From: CAVQBP01 sp964448105
GTDB taxonomy: Bacteria > Bacteroidota > Ignavibacteria > Ignavibacteriales > Ignavibacteriaceae
Length of the DNA stretch: 64,000 nucleotides
Assembly: GCA_964448105.1 (NCBI GenBank)
Contig: CAYUVK010000010.1
Location: forward strand, 1-64,000
Direction of reading: 5' to 3'
The notes beneath the pieces were generated by a model. The model was not told the origin of the DNA, did no database searches, and saw only the letters and a list, made by a program, of their open reading frames with translations. Each line of letters starts with the position of its first letter. Position 1 is the stretch's first letter. The position numbers were made by a program, and so were the translations under genes. This document shows, piece after piece, positions 37,032 through 45,877 of the stretch.

Positions 37032-37514
37032 ATGATTGAGAAAGTTCACTTCAAACTAAACGGCAAACCGATTGAATTAACCGTGGAAAGCAACAGACTA
37101 CTTTTATGGGTTTTACGTACCGACTTAGGATTAACAGGGACAAAATACGGTTGTGGAATTAGTTACTGCGGTTCATGTACTGTACTTATAAATGATGAAG
37201 CTGTTCGGTCATGTCAAACAACAATTAAAGAAGTTATTAATAAAGATGTTGTTACAATTGAAGGATTAGGTGAAAACGAGAAGCTTCATCCGGTTCAGAA
37301 AGCATTTGCGGAACATGACGCAATGCAATGCGGGTATTGCACGCCTGGGATGATCCTAACTGCCTATTCTTTTTTAAGAAAAAACCCGCACCCGTCAACT
37401 CCGGAAATAATTGAAGGGATGAATAATAATTTGTGTCGGTGCGGTGCGCATAATAGGATTGTACAGGCAATTCATTCTGCTGCCGTAGAGATGGAAGGAG
37501 GAAATAGAAAATGA
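37032..37514 (+). CDS. Molybdenum hydroxylase, 2Fe-2S small subunit
   Basis: 160 aa from the ATG at 37032; a TTG at 37026 is also in frame, but GGGAAAGGGG sits right before the ATG. The plant-type 2Fe-2S site is C41, C46, C49, C61 (YGCGISYCGSC ... SCQ), and the second four-cysteine cluster is C100, C103, C135, C137 (QCGYCTPGM ... LCRCG). It passes electrons from the molybdenum site. It overlaps the large-subunit gene by 4 nt. Confidence 0.92.
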   Translation: MIEKVHFKLNGKPIELTVESNRLLLWVLRTDLGLTGTKYGCGISYCGSCTVLINDEAVRSCQTTIKEVINKDVVTIEGLGENEKLHPVQKAFAEHDAMQCGYCTPGMILTAYSFLRKNPHPSTPEIIEGMNNNLCRCGAHNRIVQAIHSAAVEMEGGNRK

Positions 37515-39691
37515 AAGATGATAAATATCCCGAAATAGATTTTAAAGATATCAAAGATGGTTTTCCAATGGATAGAAGGGATTTCCTTAAAACAGCCGGC
37601 AGTGGAATTTTTATCCTTTTTACCATAAAGGATGCCTCCTTCTTTACGCAGGAAAGACAGATAAGACAGCAGCAGGGTTATCCTTCTGATTTTAATGCAT
37701 ATCTTAAAATCGGCGAAGATGGACGGGTTGCGTGTTATACCGGGAAAATTGAAATGGGGCAGGGTATTATAACTTCTTTAGCTCAAATGCTTGCCGGTGA
37801 ACTTGATGTTTCTCTTGAATCTGTTGATATGGTAATGGGTGATACAGATCTTTGTCCTTACGATAGGGGTACGTTTGGTTCATTATCTACAAGATTTTTT
37901 GGCCCTGCACTCCGTGAAGCCGGGGCAGAAGGGAGAAGTGTTCTGCTTGAATTAGCTTCGGAAAAATTGAAAGTGCCTGTGAAAAATTTATCTGTTAAAA
38001 ATGGAGTTGTATTCGAAAAGAAAAATAAGAAAAATAAAATTTCCTATGCTGAACTTGCAAAAGGGAAAAAGATTGAACGACATGTTGACGGACAGGCTGA
38101 GATAAAGAAACCATCAGAGTTTAAGGTTATGGGTAAATCCGTAACTCGTAGAGATGCAGATTTGAAGGTAACAGGAAAAGCAAAGTTTGCCGGAGATATA
38201 CAATTTCCAGGGATGCTTTATGCAAAGCTCTTGCGTCCGCCTGCACATGGTGCAAAATTAATTTCTGCTGATACTTCCGGGGCAGAAAAAGTAAAAGATG
38301 TTAAGGTTGTAAAAGATGGTGATCTTATAGCAGTACTTCATAAATATCCGGATGTTGCCGAAGAAGCTCTTTCTAAAATTAAAGCAAAATTTGATAAATC
38401 TCCTTCTACTCTTAATGATAAAAATATTTTTGAACACCTTTTGAAGTCAGCACCTAATGGTGAAGTTACTGCAAGCGGCGGCGATCTTTCAAAAGGAGAA
38501 AAGAACTCTGATAAAGTAATTGAAGAAACTTATTATGATGGTTATAAAGCTCACGCACCCATTGAACCTCATACGGCAACAGTAAATATTGAAGGGGATA
38601 AAGTAATTGTATGGGCATCAACACAAACTCCCTTTCCTGCTAAGGATGAAGTTGCAAAAGCATTAAATATTTCTTCAGAAAATGTACATGTTATGCAGAC
38701 TTTTGTGGGGGGCGGATTTGGAGGTAAAACCAGGAACCTGCAGATTGTTGAAGCTGCGCGTCTTGCTAAATTATCCGGTAAACCAGTCCAGGTTGCATGG
38801 ACTAGAGAAGAAGAATTCTTTTTCGATTCCTTTAGGCCGGCAGCAGTTGTAAAAATAAAATCAGGTATAAATAAAGGTAAGCTTAACTATTGGGACTACC
38901 ATGTTTATTTTGCCGGTGAAAGAGGTTCAAAACAGTTTTATGAAATACCAAACCACAGCACAACTGTACATGGTTCAGGCTGGGGGGGAAGTGCTCATCC
39001 TTTTGCTACCGGTGCATGGCGTGCACCGGCAAATAATACCAATACATTTGCAAGAGAATCACAGATATCCATTATGGCAAATGCCGCTGGAATTGATCAA
39101 GTCGAATTTAGACTGTTGAATTTAACTGATAAAAAGATGAAAAATGTTCTACAGACTGCAGCTGATAAATTCGGAAGGAAACCTTTGAAGTCAAATGGTA
39201 AAGGCTATGGTGTTGCCTGCGGTATTGATGCGGGAACATCCCTTGCTACTATTGCAGAAGTTGAAGTTGACAAAAAAACAGGTAATGTTAAAGTTAACCG
39301 TGTTGTTTGTGCACAGGATATGGGACTTGTAATTAACCCGGAAGGTGCCACTATACAGATGGAAGGTTGTATAACAATGGGACTCGGATATGCTTTGAGA
39401 GAAGATATTCATTTTAAGAATGGAGAAATTTTAGACGTCAATTTTGATACTTATGAAATTCCTCACTTCTCTTGGCTGCCTAAAATAGAAACTGTTATAA
39501 TTGATAATAAAGAAACCGCACCGCAGGGCGGCGGGGAACCGGCAATAATTACAATGGGCGCTGTAATTGCCAATGCAATATTCGATGCTACTGGTGTGAG
39601 AGTCTTTCAGCTTCCAATGACTCCGGAAAGAGTGCTTGAAGCTATTAAAAGGGATAAAAAAACTCTGGATTTTGGAAACCTAAAAGGTTAA
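37511..39691 (+). CDS. Molybdopterin-binding subunit, isoquinoline-1-oxidoreductase/xanthine-dehydrogenase type, Tat-exported
   Basis: 726 aa. A twin-arginine signal MDRRDFLKTAGSG (20-32) precedes the catalytic domains; GGGFGGKT and the C-terminal QGGGEPAI (E676, the base that activates the Mo-bound water) are typical of aldehyde-oxidase-like enzymes. It hydroxylates a C-H next to N or O using water. The split into two subunits without a FAD subunit matches IorAB-type enzymes, where a c-type cytochrome usually takes the electrons. No cytochrome gene follows. The substrate is unknown. Confidence 0.85.
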   Translation: MKDDKYPEIDFKDIKDGFPMDRRDFLKTAGSGIFILFTIKDASFFTQERQIRQQQGYPSDFNAYLKIGEDGRVACYTGKIEMGQGIITSLAQMLAGELDVSLESVDMVMGDTDLCPYDRGTFGSLSTRFFGPALREAGAEGRSVLLELASEKLKVPVKNLSVKNGVVFEKKNKKNKISYAELAKGKKIERHVDGQAEIKKPSEFKVMGKSVTRRDADLKVTGKAKFAGDIQFPGMLYAKLLRPPAHGAKLISADTSGAEKVKDVKVVKDGDLIAVLHKYPDVAEEALSKIKAKFDKSPSTLNDKNIFEHLLKSAPNGEVTASGGDLSKGEKNSDKVIEETYYDGYKAHAPIEPHTATVNIEGDKVIVWASTQTPFPAKDEVAKALNISSENVHVMQTFVGGGFGGKTRNLQIVEAARLAKLSGKPVQVAWTREEEFFFDSFRPAAVVKIKSGINKGKLNYWDYHVYFAGERGSKQFYEIPNHSTTVHGSGWGGSAHPFATGAWRAPANNTNTFARESQISIMANAAGIDQVEFRLLNLTDKKMKNVLQTAADKFGRKPLKSNGKGYGVACGIDAGTSLATIAEVEVDKKTGNVKVNRVVCAQDMGLVINPEGATIQMEGCITMGLGYALREDIHFKNGEILDVNFDTYEIPHFSWLPKIETVIIDNKETAPQGGGEPAIITMGAVIANAIFDATGVRVFQLPMTPERVLEAIKRDKKTLDFGNLKG

Positions 39692-39709
39692 TGTGAAATG
39701 TGCAATTAG

Positions 39710-39737
39710 ATAACAGAATTTAAAATGATTTTGTTAT
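39710..39737 (+). terminator. Possible terminator after the molybdenum hydroxylase
   Basis: ATAACAGAAT (39710-39719), loop of 8 nt, ATTTTGTTAT (39728-39737); 10-bp stem with one G-T pair. It is AT-rich and not followed by a T-run, so only a modest terminator. Confidence 0.3.
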
Positions 39738-39805
39738 TTCCCTGAATAGGAAATATATATTAACTGGGCTATCATCTCAGGACCAGAAAATAGAAAGTAG
39801 TGGTT

Positions 39806-39904
39806 ATGCTGAAAGAGTTATATAATATAGGGTTAAAGACATTCAGTGTAATTTCACCTACCCTCCCATTTCAAAAAAATATTGATAATTTGAAAGAAAG
39901 GTGA
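39806..39904 (+). CDS. Possible 32-residue small ORF
   Basis: ATG-to-TGA frame of 33 codons starting MLKELYNIGLKTFSVISPT and continuing LPFQKNIDNLKER. The composition is protein-like but there is no ribosome-binding site and no recognised family. It could be chance. Confidence 0.15.
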   Translation: MLKELYNIGLKTFSVISPTLPFQKNIDNLKER

Positions 39905-40065
39905 AAATAACTTTGTATAAAGATCGTAATCTAATAATCCGAATTTTATCTGAATTTATACCCTTGTAGAAATATCTATACAACTTTTATTTAAATGTTA
40001 GAATGGGTGTAAATATAAGAAGATAATAATTTTTATAATATAATAAAATTTTTTTTTATGGTAAT

Positions 40066-40245
40066 TCACGTAATCTTTAAATATTTTTCTCTTTCGCTAT
40101 TTTGAATATTTTGAATAAGATCGTGTATTCTTCCAATAGATACAATCCACTTATTACCAATGCCGGTACTGTAACCACTTAAGAATCCTTTGGGAGTGGG
40201 ATATTCAATATGAATATCAGGATGTGAAGCTTTTATTCCCGCCAT
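40066..40245 (-). CDS. Possible 59-residue small protein or gene remnant
   Basis: The frame starts with ATG at 40243-40245 and stops at 40066-40068; the codon just before the ATG is a stop. The peptide (MAGIKASHPDIHIEYPTPKG, then FLSGYSTGIGNKWIVSIGRI and HDLIQNIQNSEREKYLKIT) has the balanced composition of real protein, unlike chance frames in this AT-rich DNA. There is no clear ribosome site. It may be a small gene or the C-terminal piece of a lost one. No family recognised. Confidence 0.35.
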   Translation of the reverse strand: MAGIKASHPDIHIEYPTPKGFLSGYSTGIGNKWIVSIGRIHDLIQNIQNSEREKYLKIT

Positions 40246-40294
40246 TCATCATAAAATAATTTTCAATATTTGACTATTTACCTAAATAATGCGA

Positions 40295-41710
40295 TTATAA
40301 AATGAACCCGAAAGCAGTAAACAAAATTAAAGCAATAGTAGCTGCAGTCAATGCATAGGGTAACTGTGTTCGAACATGATCGATATGATCGCTTGCAGAT
40401 GCCATGGAAGAAATTATTGTTGTATCCGAAATAGGGGAACAATGATCTCCAAAAACACTCCCGCTTAAAACTGAAGCAATTGCCAAAGATAAATTTATAT
40501 CCATTACTTGCGCCATAGGGACAGCAATCGGGATCATAATTGCAAAAGTTCCCCAGCTCGTTCCGGTTGAAAAAGAAATAAACATTGAAGCAGCAAAAAT
40601 AATTGGAGCAACAAAGTTGGGATTTAAAAATTTATCTGCTATTGAAGCAACATAAGGTCCTGTGCCTAAAGTTCTGCAAGTATCACCAATTGCAAATGCA
40701 AAAACCATCAATATGGCTATAGGTATTAATCCGCCGATTCCTTTTAAAGTATAATCCATTACTTCATGCAGAGTTAAAATTTTTTGCCCGGTAGATAAAA
40801 TTCCCGAAACAATTATTGCTGCTATTACCGACCATAAAACAGAAGTGGAACCGGAGCCAGCAGTTAAATTTCCCTTGCCGGTAATTATTAAACTGAGAGG
40901 CATCATAAATATCATAGTGAAGATTGGAGCAATCATATTTATTGCACGGTGAGGAATTTTTGCTTTCGGCTTTATTGAAGATACATCCGCCGAAACAACA
41001 GGAACAGCGCCATCGGCAATTGTTTTTCCTTTTTCTAAAGATCTTTTTTCTGCTTTTTTCATTGAAGCATAATCTTTAAAAGTAAATGCTAAAAAGCCTG
41101 CGAGAAGTACAGAGATTATAGGATAAAAATTTAAGGGAATTGTTGAGAAAAAAGTTGGTATCGGATTAGTTATATTCTCTTTGCTTAACAAACCGATTAC
41201 ATAAGCTCCCCATGCATTTAAAGGAATTAAAATACAAATAGGCGATGATGTAGTATCGCAAATATATGCAAGCTTTTCTCTTGAGATTTTAAATTTTTCA
41301 AAAATAGGATGAAAGATTGTTCCCGTTACCAGACAGGAAATACTTGATTCAATAAAAACCGAGCAGCCGACAAAAAATGAGAGTATTGACGCCCGTCTGC
41401 GGGAATTAACTAATTTTTTCTTTTGGATAAAATCAATGAAACCCTGCACACCGCCGGAAACCTGTGTAAGAGAAATTAATGCTCCTACCAAAGCAGAAAA
41501 AATAATTACACGTGTATTTCCTTCATCTTTAAAAACATTTACACAAGCTTGGATAGCATCCGCCATTCCGTTAAACGGATTCCATTCTTCAATTATTAAC
41601 CATCCGGAAAAAATACCCAAAAATAATGAAAGGTAAACCTGCCTTGTTTTTATTGCTAAGGCAATTGCGAGCAGCGGAGGAATGATTGAAAGCCATCCGT
41701 AATTTATCAA
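40295..41710 (-). CDS. NhaC-family Na+/H+ antiporter
   Basis: 471 aa with about 11-12 hydrophobic helices. The NhaC hallmarks include the substrate-pore segment FAASMFISFSTGTSWGTFAI and the SVFGDHCSPISDTTIISSMA segment near the C-terminus, typical of Na+/H+ and malate/lactate antiporters of this family. It helps pH and Na+ balance or organic-acid exchange at the inner membrane. A basic loop (about 220-240) lies in the middle. It has no close partner gene. Confidence 0.88.
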   Translation of the reverse strand: MINYGWLSIIPPLLAIALAIKTRQVYLSLFLGIFSGWLIIEEWNPFNGMADAIQACVNVFKDEGNTRVIIFSALVGALISLTQVSGGVQGFIDFIQKKKLVNSRRRASILSFFVGCSVFIESSISCLVTGTIFHPIFEKFKISREKLAYICDTTSSPICILIPLNAWGAYVIGLLSKENITNPIPTFFSTIPLNFYPIISVLLAGFLAFTFKDYASMKKAEKRSLEKGKTIADGAVPVVSADVSSIKPKAKIPHRAINMIAPIFTMIFMMPLSLIITGKGNLTAGSGSTSVLWSVIAAIIVSGILSTGQKILTLHEVMDYTLKGIGGLIPIAILMVFAFAIGDTCRTLGTGPYVASIADKFLNPNFVAPIIFAASMFISFSTGTSWGTFAIMIPIAVPMAQVMDINLSLAIASVLSGSVFGDHCSPISDTTIISSMASASDHIDHVRTQLPYALTAATIALILFTAFGFIL

Positions 41711-41790
41711 TAGAATATTTCTTTTAAAATTGATGAAGAACTAGTAATAAATTCTTTACTTAAAAATTAATAAAATCAACATGTAAAAAT

Positions 41791-41901
41791 CTACCTGTTG
41801 AAAAAATAGTATATTAACAATACAATTAAAATTACTGCCAAAACAAAAAGCAAAAAATTTATTACACCTCTTTTAGTCTCAGCATCATATCTTAACTTAA
41901 C
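41791..41901 (-). pseudogene. Possible C-terminal fragment of a small membrane protein
   Basis: A minus-strand open stretch of 36 codons plus stop, without any usable start codon, encodes LRYDAETKRGVINFLLFVLA, then VILIVLLIYYFFNR: a polar lead and one membrane helix. It ends (5') against the apparent 5' truncation of the next plus-strand gene. It could be the tail of a lost gene or chance in AT-rich DNA. Confidence 0.25.
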
Positions 41902-41906
41902 TTATA

Positions 41907-43580
41907 ATGAAGGAAGGAGTATCTTTAATCGGGAGCGGCTCGTCTGTTACTAATCTTATCGGAGCTGAAGATAATTATGGAGTTTTATTCGATAAAATAA
42001 ATAGTGCAGAAATCTCCGGTTTTACATTCAAATCCGACGGTGAACATTTACAAATGAGTGCATTCATTATTTGTCAATCATCTTCTCCTATAATTAAAAA
42101 GAACAGGTTTGAAACAGAACTATTTCAAAATATTGCGGTAGAGTGTTCAAATAATTCCAATCCGATTATTGAAGAGAATTATTTAAAGCAAGCAGATATG
42201 TGGGTTAACGGATCAAGTCCAATCATTAGAAACAATTCCATTATTTGTTTTTCAGATGGTATAAGGTGTTTTGGAAATTCAAACCCGGAAATAACCGGGA
42301 ATAAAATGACTGGAAATTTCGGAAATAACATAGTTTACATAAGCCAATCAGGCTGCATAATAAAAAACAACTATATTTATAATAATATGGATGGATGGAG
42401 GATATTCCTTAATAATGCTAATGAAGCAAAGGTGTTTAACAATGTTATCAAAAGCAAAGGGGTGAACAGTACGGGAATAAAAATTATTAACTCACAAAAT
42501 ATTGAAGTTGTGAATAATACTATTTTATTAAAAGGTATCGGAATAAATGATGCTACATCAACTTCAAATATTTTTAATAATATAGTCGTAAACACTTCGG
42601 ATTACGGGATTGAGTTTTCCGATGCTTCCCAAATGGATTACAATGCATTCTGGAACAACCCTGTTAATTACAGCGGAATTAACCCGGGAAGTAATAATAT
42701 AGAAGGAAATATTCTTTTTGCTGATTCATCAAAAGAAAATTACAGGCTGCTGTCGAATTCCCCATGCATTAATGCGGGCAATCCTGATTCGAAGTATAAT
42801 GATATTGATGGTTCAAGAAATGATATCGGAGCTTACGGGGGACCTTATGCAGATTCCAACTGGATAAATCAGGACGGAAGCACTTTAGCCGTTGACCAGA
42901 TAACCGATAAAGATACAATACAAATATTAATTACAGGTCAAAAAGTAAAAGGGATTGCAGGAATCAATTTAGGATTATCATATGATCCCCTTTTATTGAT
43001 GCAGTTGAACGCAAATTCATCAACTTTAACTAAAAGTTTCTCGGTAGAAGAAATTCTAAAAAAAGCTGGTTCGTTAAATTTAAATCTAAATAGCACGAAA
43101 GGTATTAACGAAGATGAAGGGGGAATAATCGAACTGCAATTTGAGACTCATTCAGCACAAACAGAAACAACAACTCTCCGTTTTGATAGTGCATCCGTTT
43201 GGGATGAGACTGCATGTTCAAAAAATATTATTAATTTGAAAGACGGGCAGTTAAAAATTATAACGGGAATCAACAAAGTAATTAACAAATTACCTACAAC
43301 ATATTCTTTATCTCAGAATTATCCTAACCCTTTCAATCCATCAACCAGGGTAAGATTTCAACTGCCGGTCGAAAGTAAAGTAACAGTAAAGATATATGAT
43401 ATTTTGGGAAGAGAAGTGATAACTTTATTGAACGAAACCCGGAAAGCCGGAAGATATGAAGTTGTTTGGAATGCAGCTAATTATGCTAGTGGAGTTTATT
43501 TCTATACAATTAAAGCTTTGTCTGTCAATAGTAAGGGAGAAAGTTTTTATGATACAAAAAAATTGATTCTCCTTAAATAA
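41907..43580 (+). CDS. T9SS cargo: right-handed beta-helix protein lacking a signal peptide
   Basis: 557 aa. Residues about 1-310 are parallel beta-helix repeats (Asn-rich N-N-x-I units such as IEENYLKQ, IRNNSIICF, VFNNVIKS). Residues about 325-450 form a cohesin/Ig-like beta domain. The T9SS sorting domain (about 462-557) starts LSQNYPNPFNPSTRVRF and contains YDILGREV and ASGVYFYTIKA. The protein starts abruptly in the helix (KEGVSLIGSGSSVTNLIG) with no signal peptide, and an in-frame stop lies 6 nt upstream of the ATG, so the true 5' end appears lost. Surface delivery would then fail. Confidence 0.75.
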   Translation: MKEGVSLIGSGSSVTNLIGAEDNYGVLFDKINSAEISGFTFKSDGEHLQMSAFIICQSSSPIIKKNRFETELFQNIAVECSNNSNPIIEENYLKQADMWVNGSSPIIRNNSIICFSDGIRCFGNSNPEITGNKMTGNFGNNIVYISQSGCIIKNNYIYNNMDGWRIFLNNANEAKVFNNVIKSKGVNSTGIKIINSQNIEVVNNTILLKGIGINDATSTSNIFNNIVVNTSDYGIEFSDASQMDYNAFWNNPVNYSGINPGSNNIEGNILFADSSKENYRLLSNSPCINAGNPDSKYNDIDGSRNDIGAYGGPYADSNWINQDGSTLAVDQITDKDTIQILITGQKVKGIAGINLGLSYDPLLLMQLNANSSTLTKSFSVEEILKKAGSLNLNLNSTKGINEDEGGIIELQFETHSAQTETTTLRFDSASVWDETACSKNIINLKDGQLKIITGINKVINKLPTTYSLSQNYPNPFNPSTRVRFQLPVESKVTVKIYDILGREVITLLNETRKAGRYEVVWNAANYASGVYFYTIKALSVNSKGESFYDTKKLILLK

Positions 43581-43797
43581 AAAGTAAAAAGGGAGAGTAA
43601 TAAATTGTAATGGAAACTAACAGATACTTTTAATTAAGAATATAAACCGAAAAATTATCAAATTTTTTATACCCAATCAGGATTTTGATAATGAATTTTT
43701 TACCAATAATTATTTTTATTAATATAAAAGTATTTTCAGAACAATCTGTTATGGAACAAAAGTTGCCCATGAATTAAGATTAAACGGAGGAGGTGTT

Positions 43798-45846
43798 ATG
43801 AAATCTAAATGGATGGTTTTATTTATAACATTTCTCATTTTAATTCTCTCTACTTCAGTTTATTCACAAGTTATTTATTCCAACTCATTTGAATCTCCTG
43901 AAGATACTTCCGGATGGATGGGATATTTGGAATTCCGCAATGATGCTCCACCAGATGGAGGATATCAATCGGTTTATATCTCCGGCGGATGCATCTGGCC
44001 GCATGCATGGATTGAATTAGGTCCTTCTGACAATAGTGGTTATTATGTTATCCGATGCTGGGGAAAAGATCTGCAAATAGGCGGTGGAGTTTCGATTTAT
44101 GTTGAAGGTGAATATTCAAATCAAGTTAACATCACGGTTAATGAAAAGAAATGGAAGTATTACACGAGTGAAAATACACTTTTTTGTCCTGCAGGTAAGA
44201 AGATAATTCTTGCCTCGGGCTCGGGTGGAATAATTCCAAGTGCTATGCTTATCGATAAAATCGAAGTAGTAAAAGTGAGAGAAACTAATTCCTGGGTTAT
44301 AAGGAATAGTGGTACTACAGAGAAATTAAATGATGCTGTAATGCTTAATAGTTCCACAGCAATAGTTGTTGGAGACGAAGGTTCAATTCTTAAAACAACA
44401 GATTTAGGCAAAACCTGGAGAAACACCGCTCCGCCTGTATTTTGTGAAAATAGTATGTATTGTATAATGAACTGGAACAGCATATCTTTTTATGATTCCT
44501 TGAATGGAATTGTCGTAGGTAATGAAATAGTTGTAACAACAGATGGCGGAGAGGAATGGCAGTTTCGTTCTGTTTCTGAAAATCATACATTTCTTTGTGC
44601 TAATTTTATGGGGCCTAATTATATTTATGTGGGTGATGATTCAGGTAATGTATATTTGTCAGTTGACACCGGCAAAACATGGACATCTGAAAAATTAACA
44701 AATGAACCTATAAAATCAATCTTTTATTATGCCGCTCCATTTATGAGCTGGAGACCCGTATATGTTTTAACAATTCGTTCTGTATATTCAACAAAAACTT
44801 CTTCTTTCAATGGTTGGAAGGAGGAACAGCTGCCTATAACAACTTGGGGTGCAGCGGTTAAGGGGAATAATTTTAGCTGGGGAGATCCAGCCTTTATTGT
44901 TGGTTATGATGGTCAACTTGCTATTAGTCCGGTGATACTTAGAAAAACATATACTGATTCTTCATGGCAGAAATATACTTTTCCTCCTTATTTACAGATA
45001 AAACCATTTATAGGAAGTTTAAATGATGTGACGGTGCCTACATTAAATACTGCATATGCCTGCGGCGATAGAGGTATGGTTATGAAAACATCGGATATGG
45101 GGGATACATGGTTTCTGCAGCAAACAGGAACTGCACGAAAATTGAATGTAATAGATTTTTATAGTGAAAGTACAGGTATTGCAGCCGGTGATTCGGGGAC
45201 TGTTCTTTTTACATCTAACGAAACCTCTCATACTAATTATCCCCCTTCGCCATTTCATTTAATATCGCCGGTAAATGAAGATACTATTTGGTCTATACCT
45301 AAATCGATCCTTTTTACATGGCAGGAGGCTACCGATTCAAACAACGATATTGTAGATTATACACTACTAATTTCTGCCGATACATGTGCCACTTGGAAAT
45401 CATTCGGACCTGTTGACGAAACGACATACCAAGTTCAATGGCCTAATGAAATTCCTAATTCAGAAAGATATTTCTGGACAGTTATTGCAAATGACGGGAT
45501 TCTAGCAACACCGAGTCTTGACGTTTTCGCTTTTACAATAAAAACTATAACCGGTGCGAATAAAAATGAAGCTAGAACACCGGACGAATTTATACTTCAC
45601 CAGAACTATCCGAATCCATTTAATCCATCAACAAAAATTAGATATGAGATTCCTGTTGAGGAATATGTATCAATAAAGATATATGATCTTATGGGAAGGG
45701 AAATAATAACATTGGTAAATGGAATCCGCAAAGCAGGAAAACATGAGGTTGAATGGAATGCAGGTAATTTTACAAGCGGTGTATATTTCTATACTATTAA
45801 ATCAGCATATTATTCAAATACAAAGAAATTAATTCTTTTAAAGTAG
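43798..45846 (+). CDS. T9SS cargo with BNR/Ycf48-like propeller repeats
   Basis: 682 aa. A signal peptide (about 1-23, ending YSQ) is followed by a beta-sandwich (25-160), then repeated D-x-G-x-T/E-W motifs (TDLGKTW, TDGGEEW, VDTGKTW, SDMGDTW) of a BNR/Ycf48-like propeller (about 163-480). A fibronectin-III-like domain (about 485-590) precedes the T9SS sorting domain (about 597-682, NYPNPFNPSTKIRYEIP ... GVYFYTIK). GGAGGAGGTGTT before the ATG is a strong ribosome site. It is probably a cell-surface adhesion or binding protein; function unknown. Confidence 0.82.
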   Translation: MKSKWMVLFITFLILILSTSVYSQVIYSNSFESPEDTSGWMGYLEFRNDAPPDGGYQSVYISGGCIWPHAWIELGPSDNSGYYVIRCWGKDLQIGGGVSIYVEGEYSNQVNITVNEKKWKYYTSENTLFCPAGKKIILASGSGGIIPSAMLIDKIEVVKVRETNSWVIRNSGTTEKLNDAVMLNSSTAIVVGDEGSILKTTDLGKTWRNTAPPVFCENSMYCIMNWNSISFYDSLNGIVVGNEIVVTTDGGEEWQFRSVSENHTFLCANFMGPNYIYVGDDSGNVYLSVDTGKTWTSEKLTNEPIKSIFYYAAPFMSWRPVYVLTIRSVYSTKTSSFNGWKEEQLPITTWGAAVKGNNFSWGDPAFIVGYDGQLAISPVILRKTYTDSSWQKYTFPPYLQIKPFIGSLNDVTVPTLNTAYACGDRGMVMKTSDMGDTWFLQQTGTARKLNVIDFYSESTGIAAGDSGTVLFTSNETSHTNYPPSPFHLISPVNEDTIWSIPKSILFTWQEATDSNNDIVDYTLLISADTCATWKSFGPVDETTYQVQWPNEIPNSERYFWTVIANDGILATPSLDVFAFTIKTITGANKNEARTPDEFILHQNYPNPFNPSTKIRYEIPVEEYVSIKIYDLMGREIITLVNGIRKAGKHEVEWNAGNFTSGVYFYTIKSAYYSNTKKLILLK

Positions 45847-45877
45847 TTTGAAAATAATAATTTGAGGAGGGATTATT

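Larger units (their letters stand above)
39692..40294. other. Intergenic region with two small open frames
   Basis: 603 nt between the molybdenum hydroxylase and the antiporter gene. It contains a weak hairpin after the first gene, a 32-codon plus-strand frame (39806-39904) and a 59-codon minus-strand frame (40066-40245). The remaining DNA is AT-rich. Confidence 0.5.

Noticed and set aside
41791..41901. Start-less minus-strand frame as a full small gene
   Set aside because: It has no start codon and only 36 codons, so it is kept only as a low-confidence fragment.
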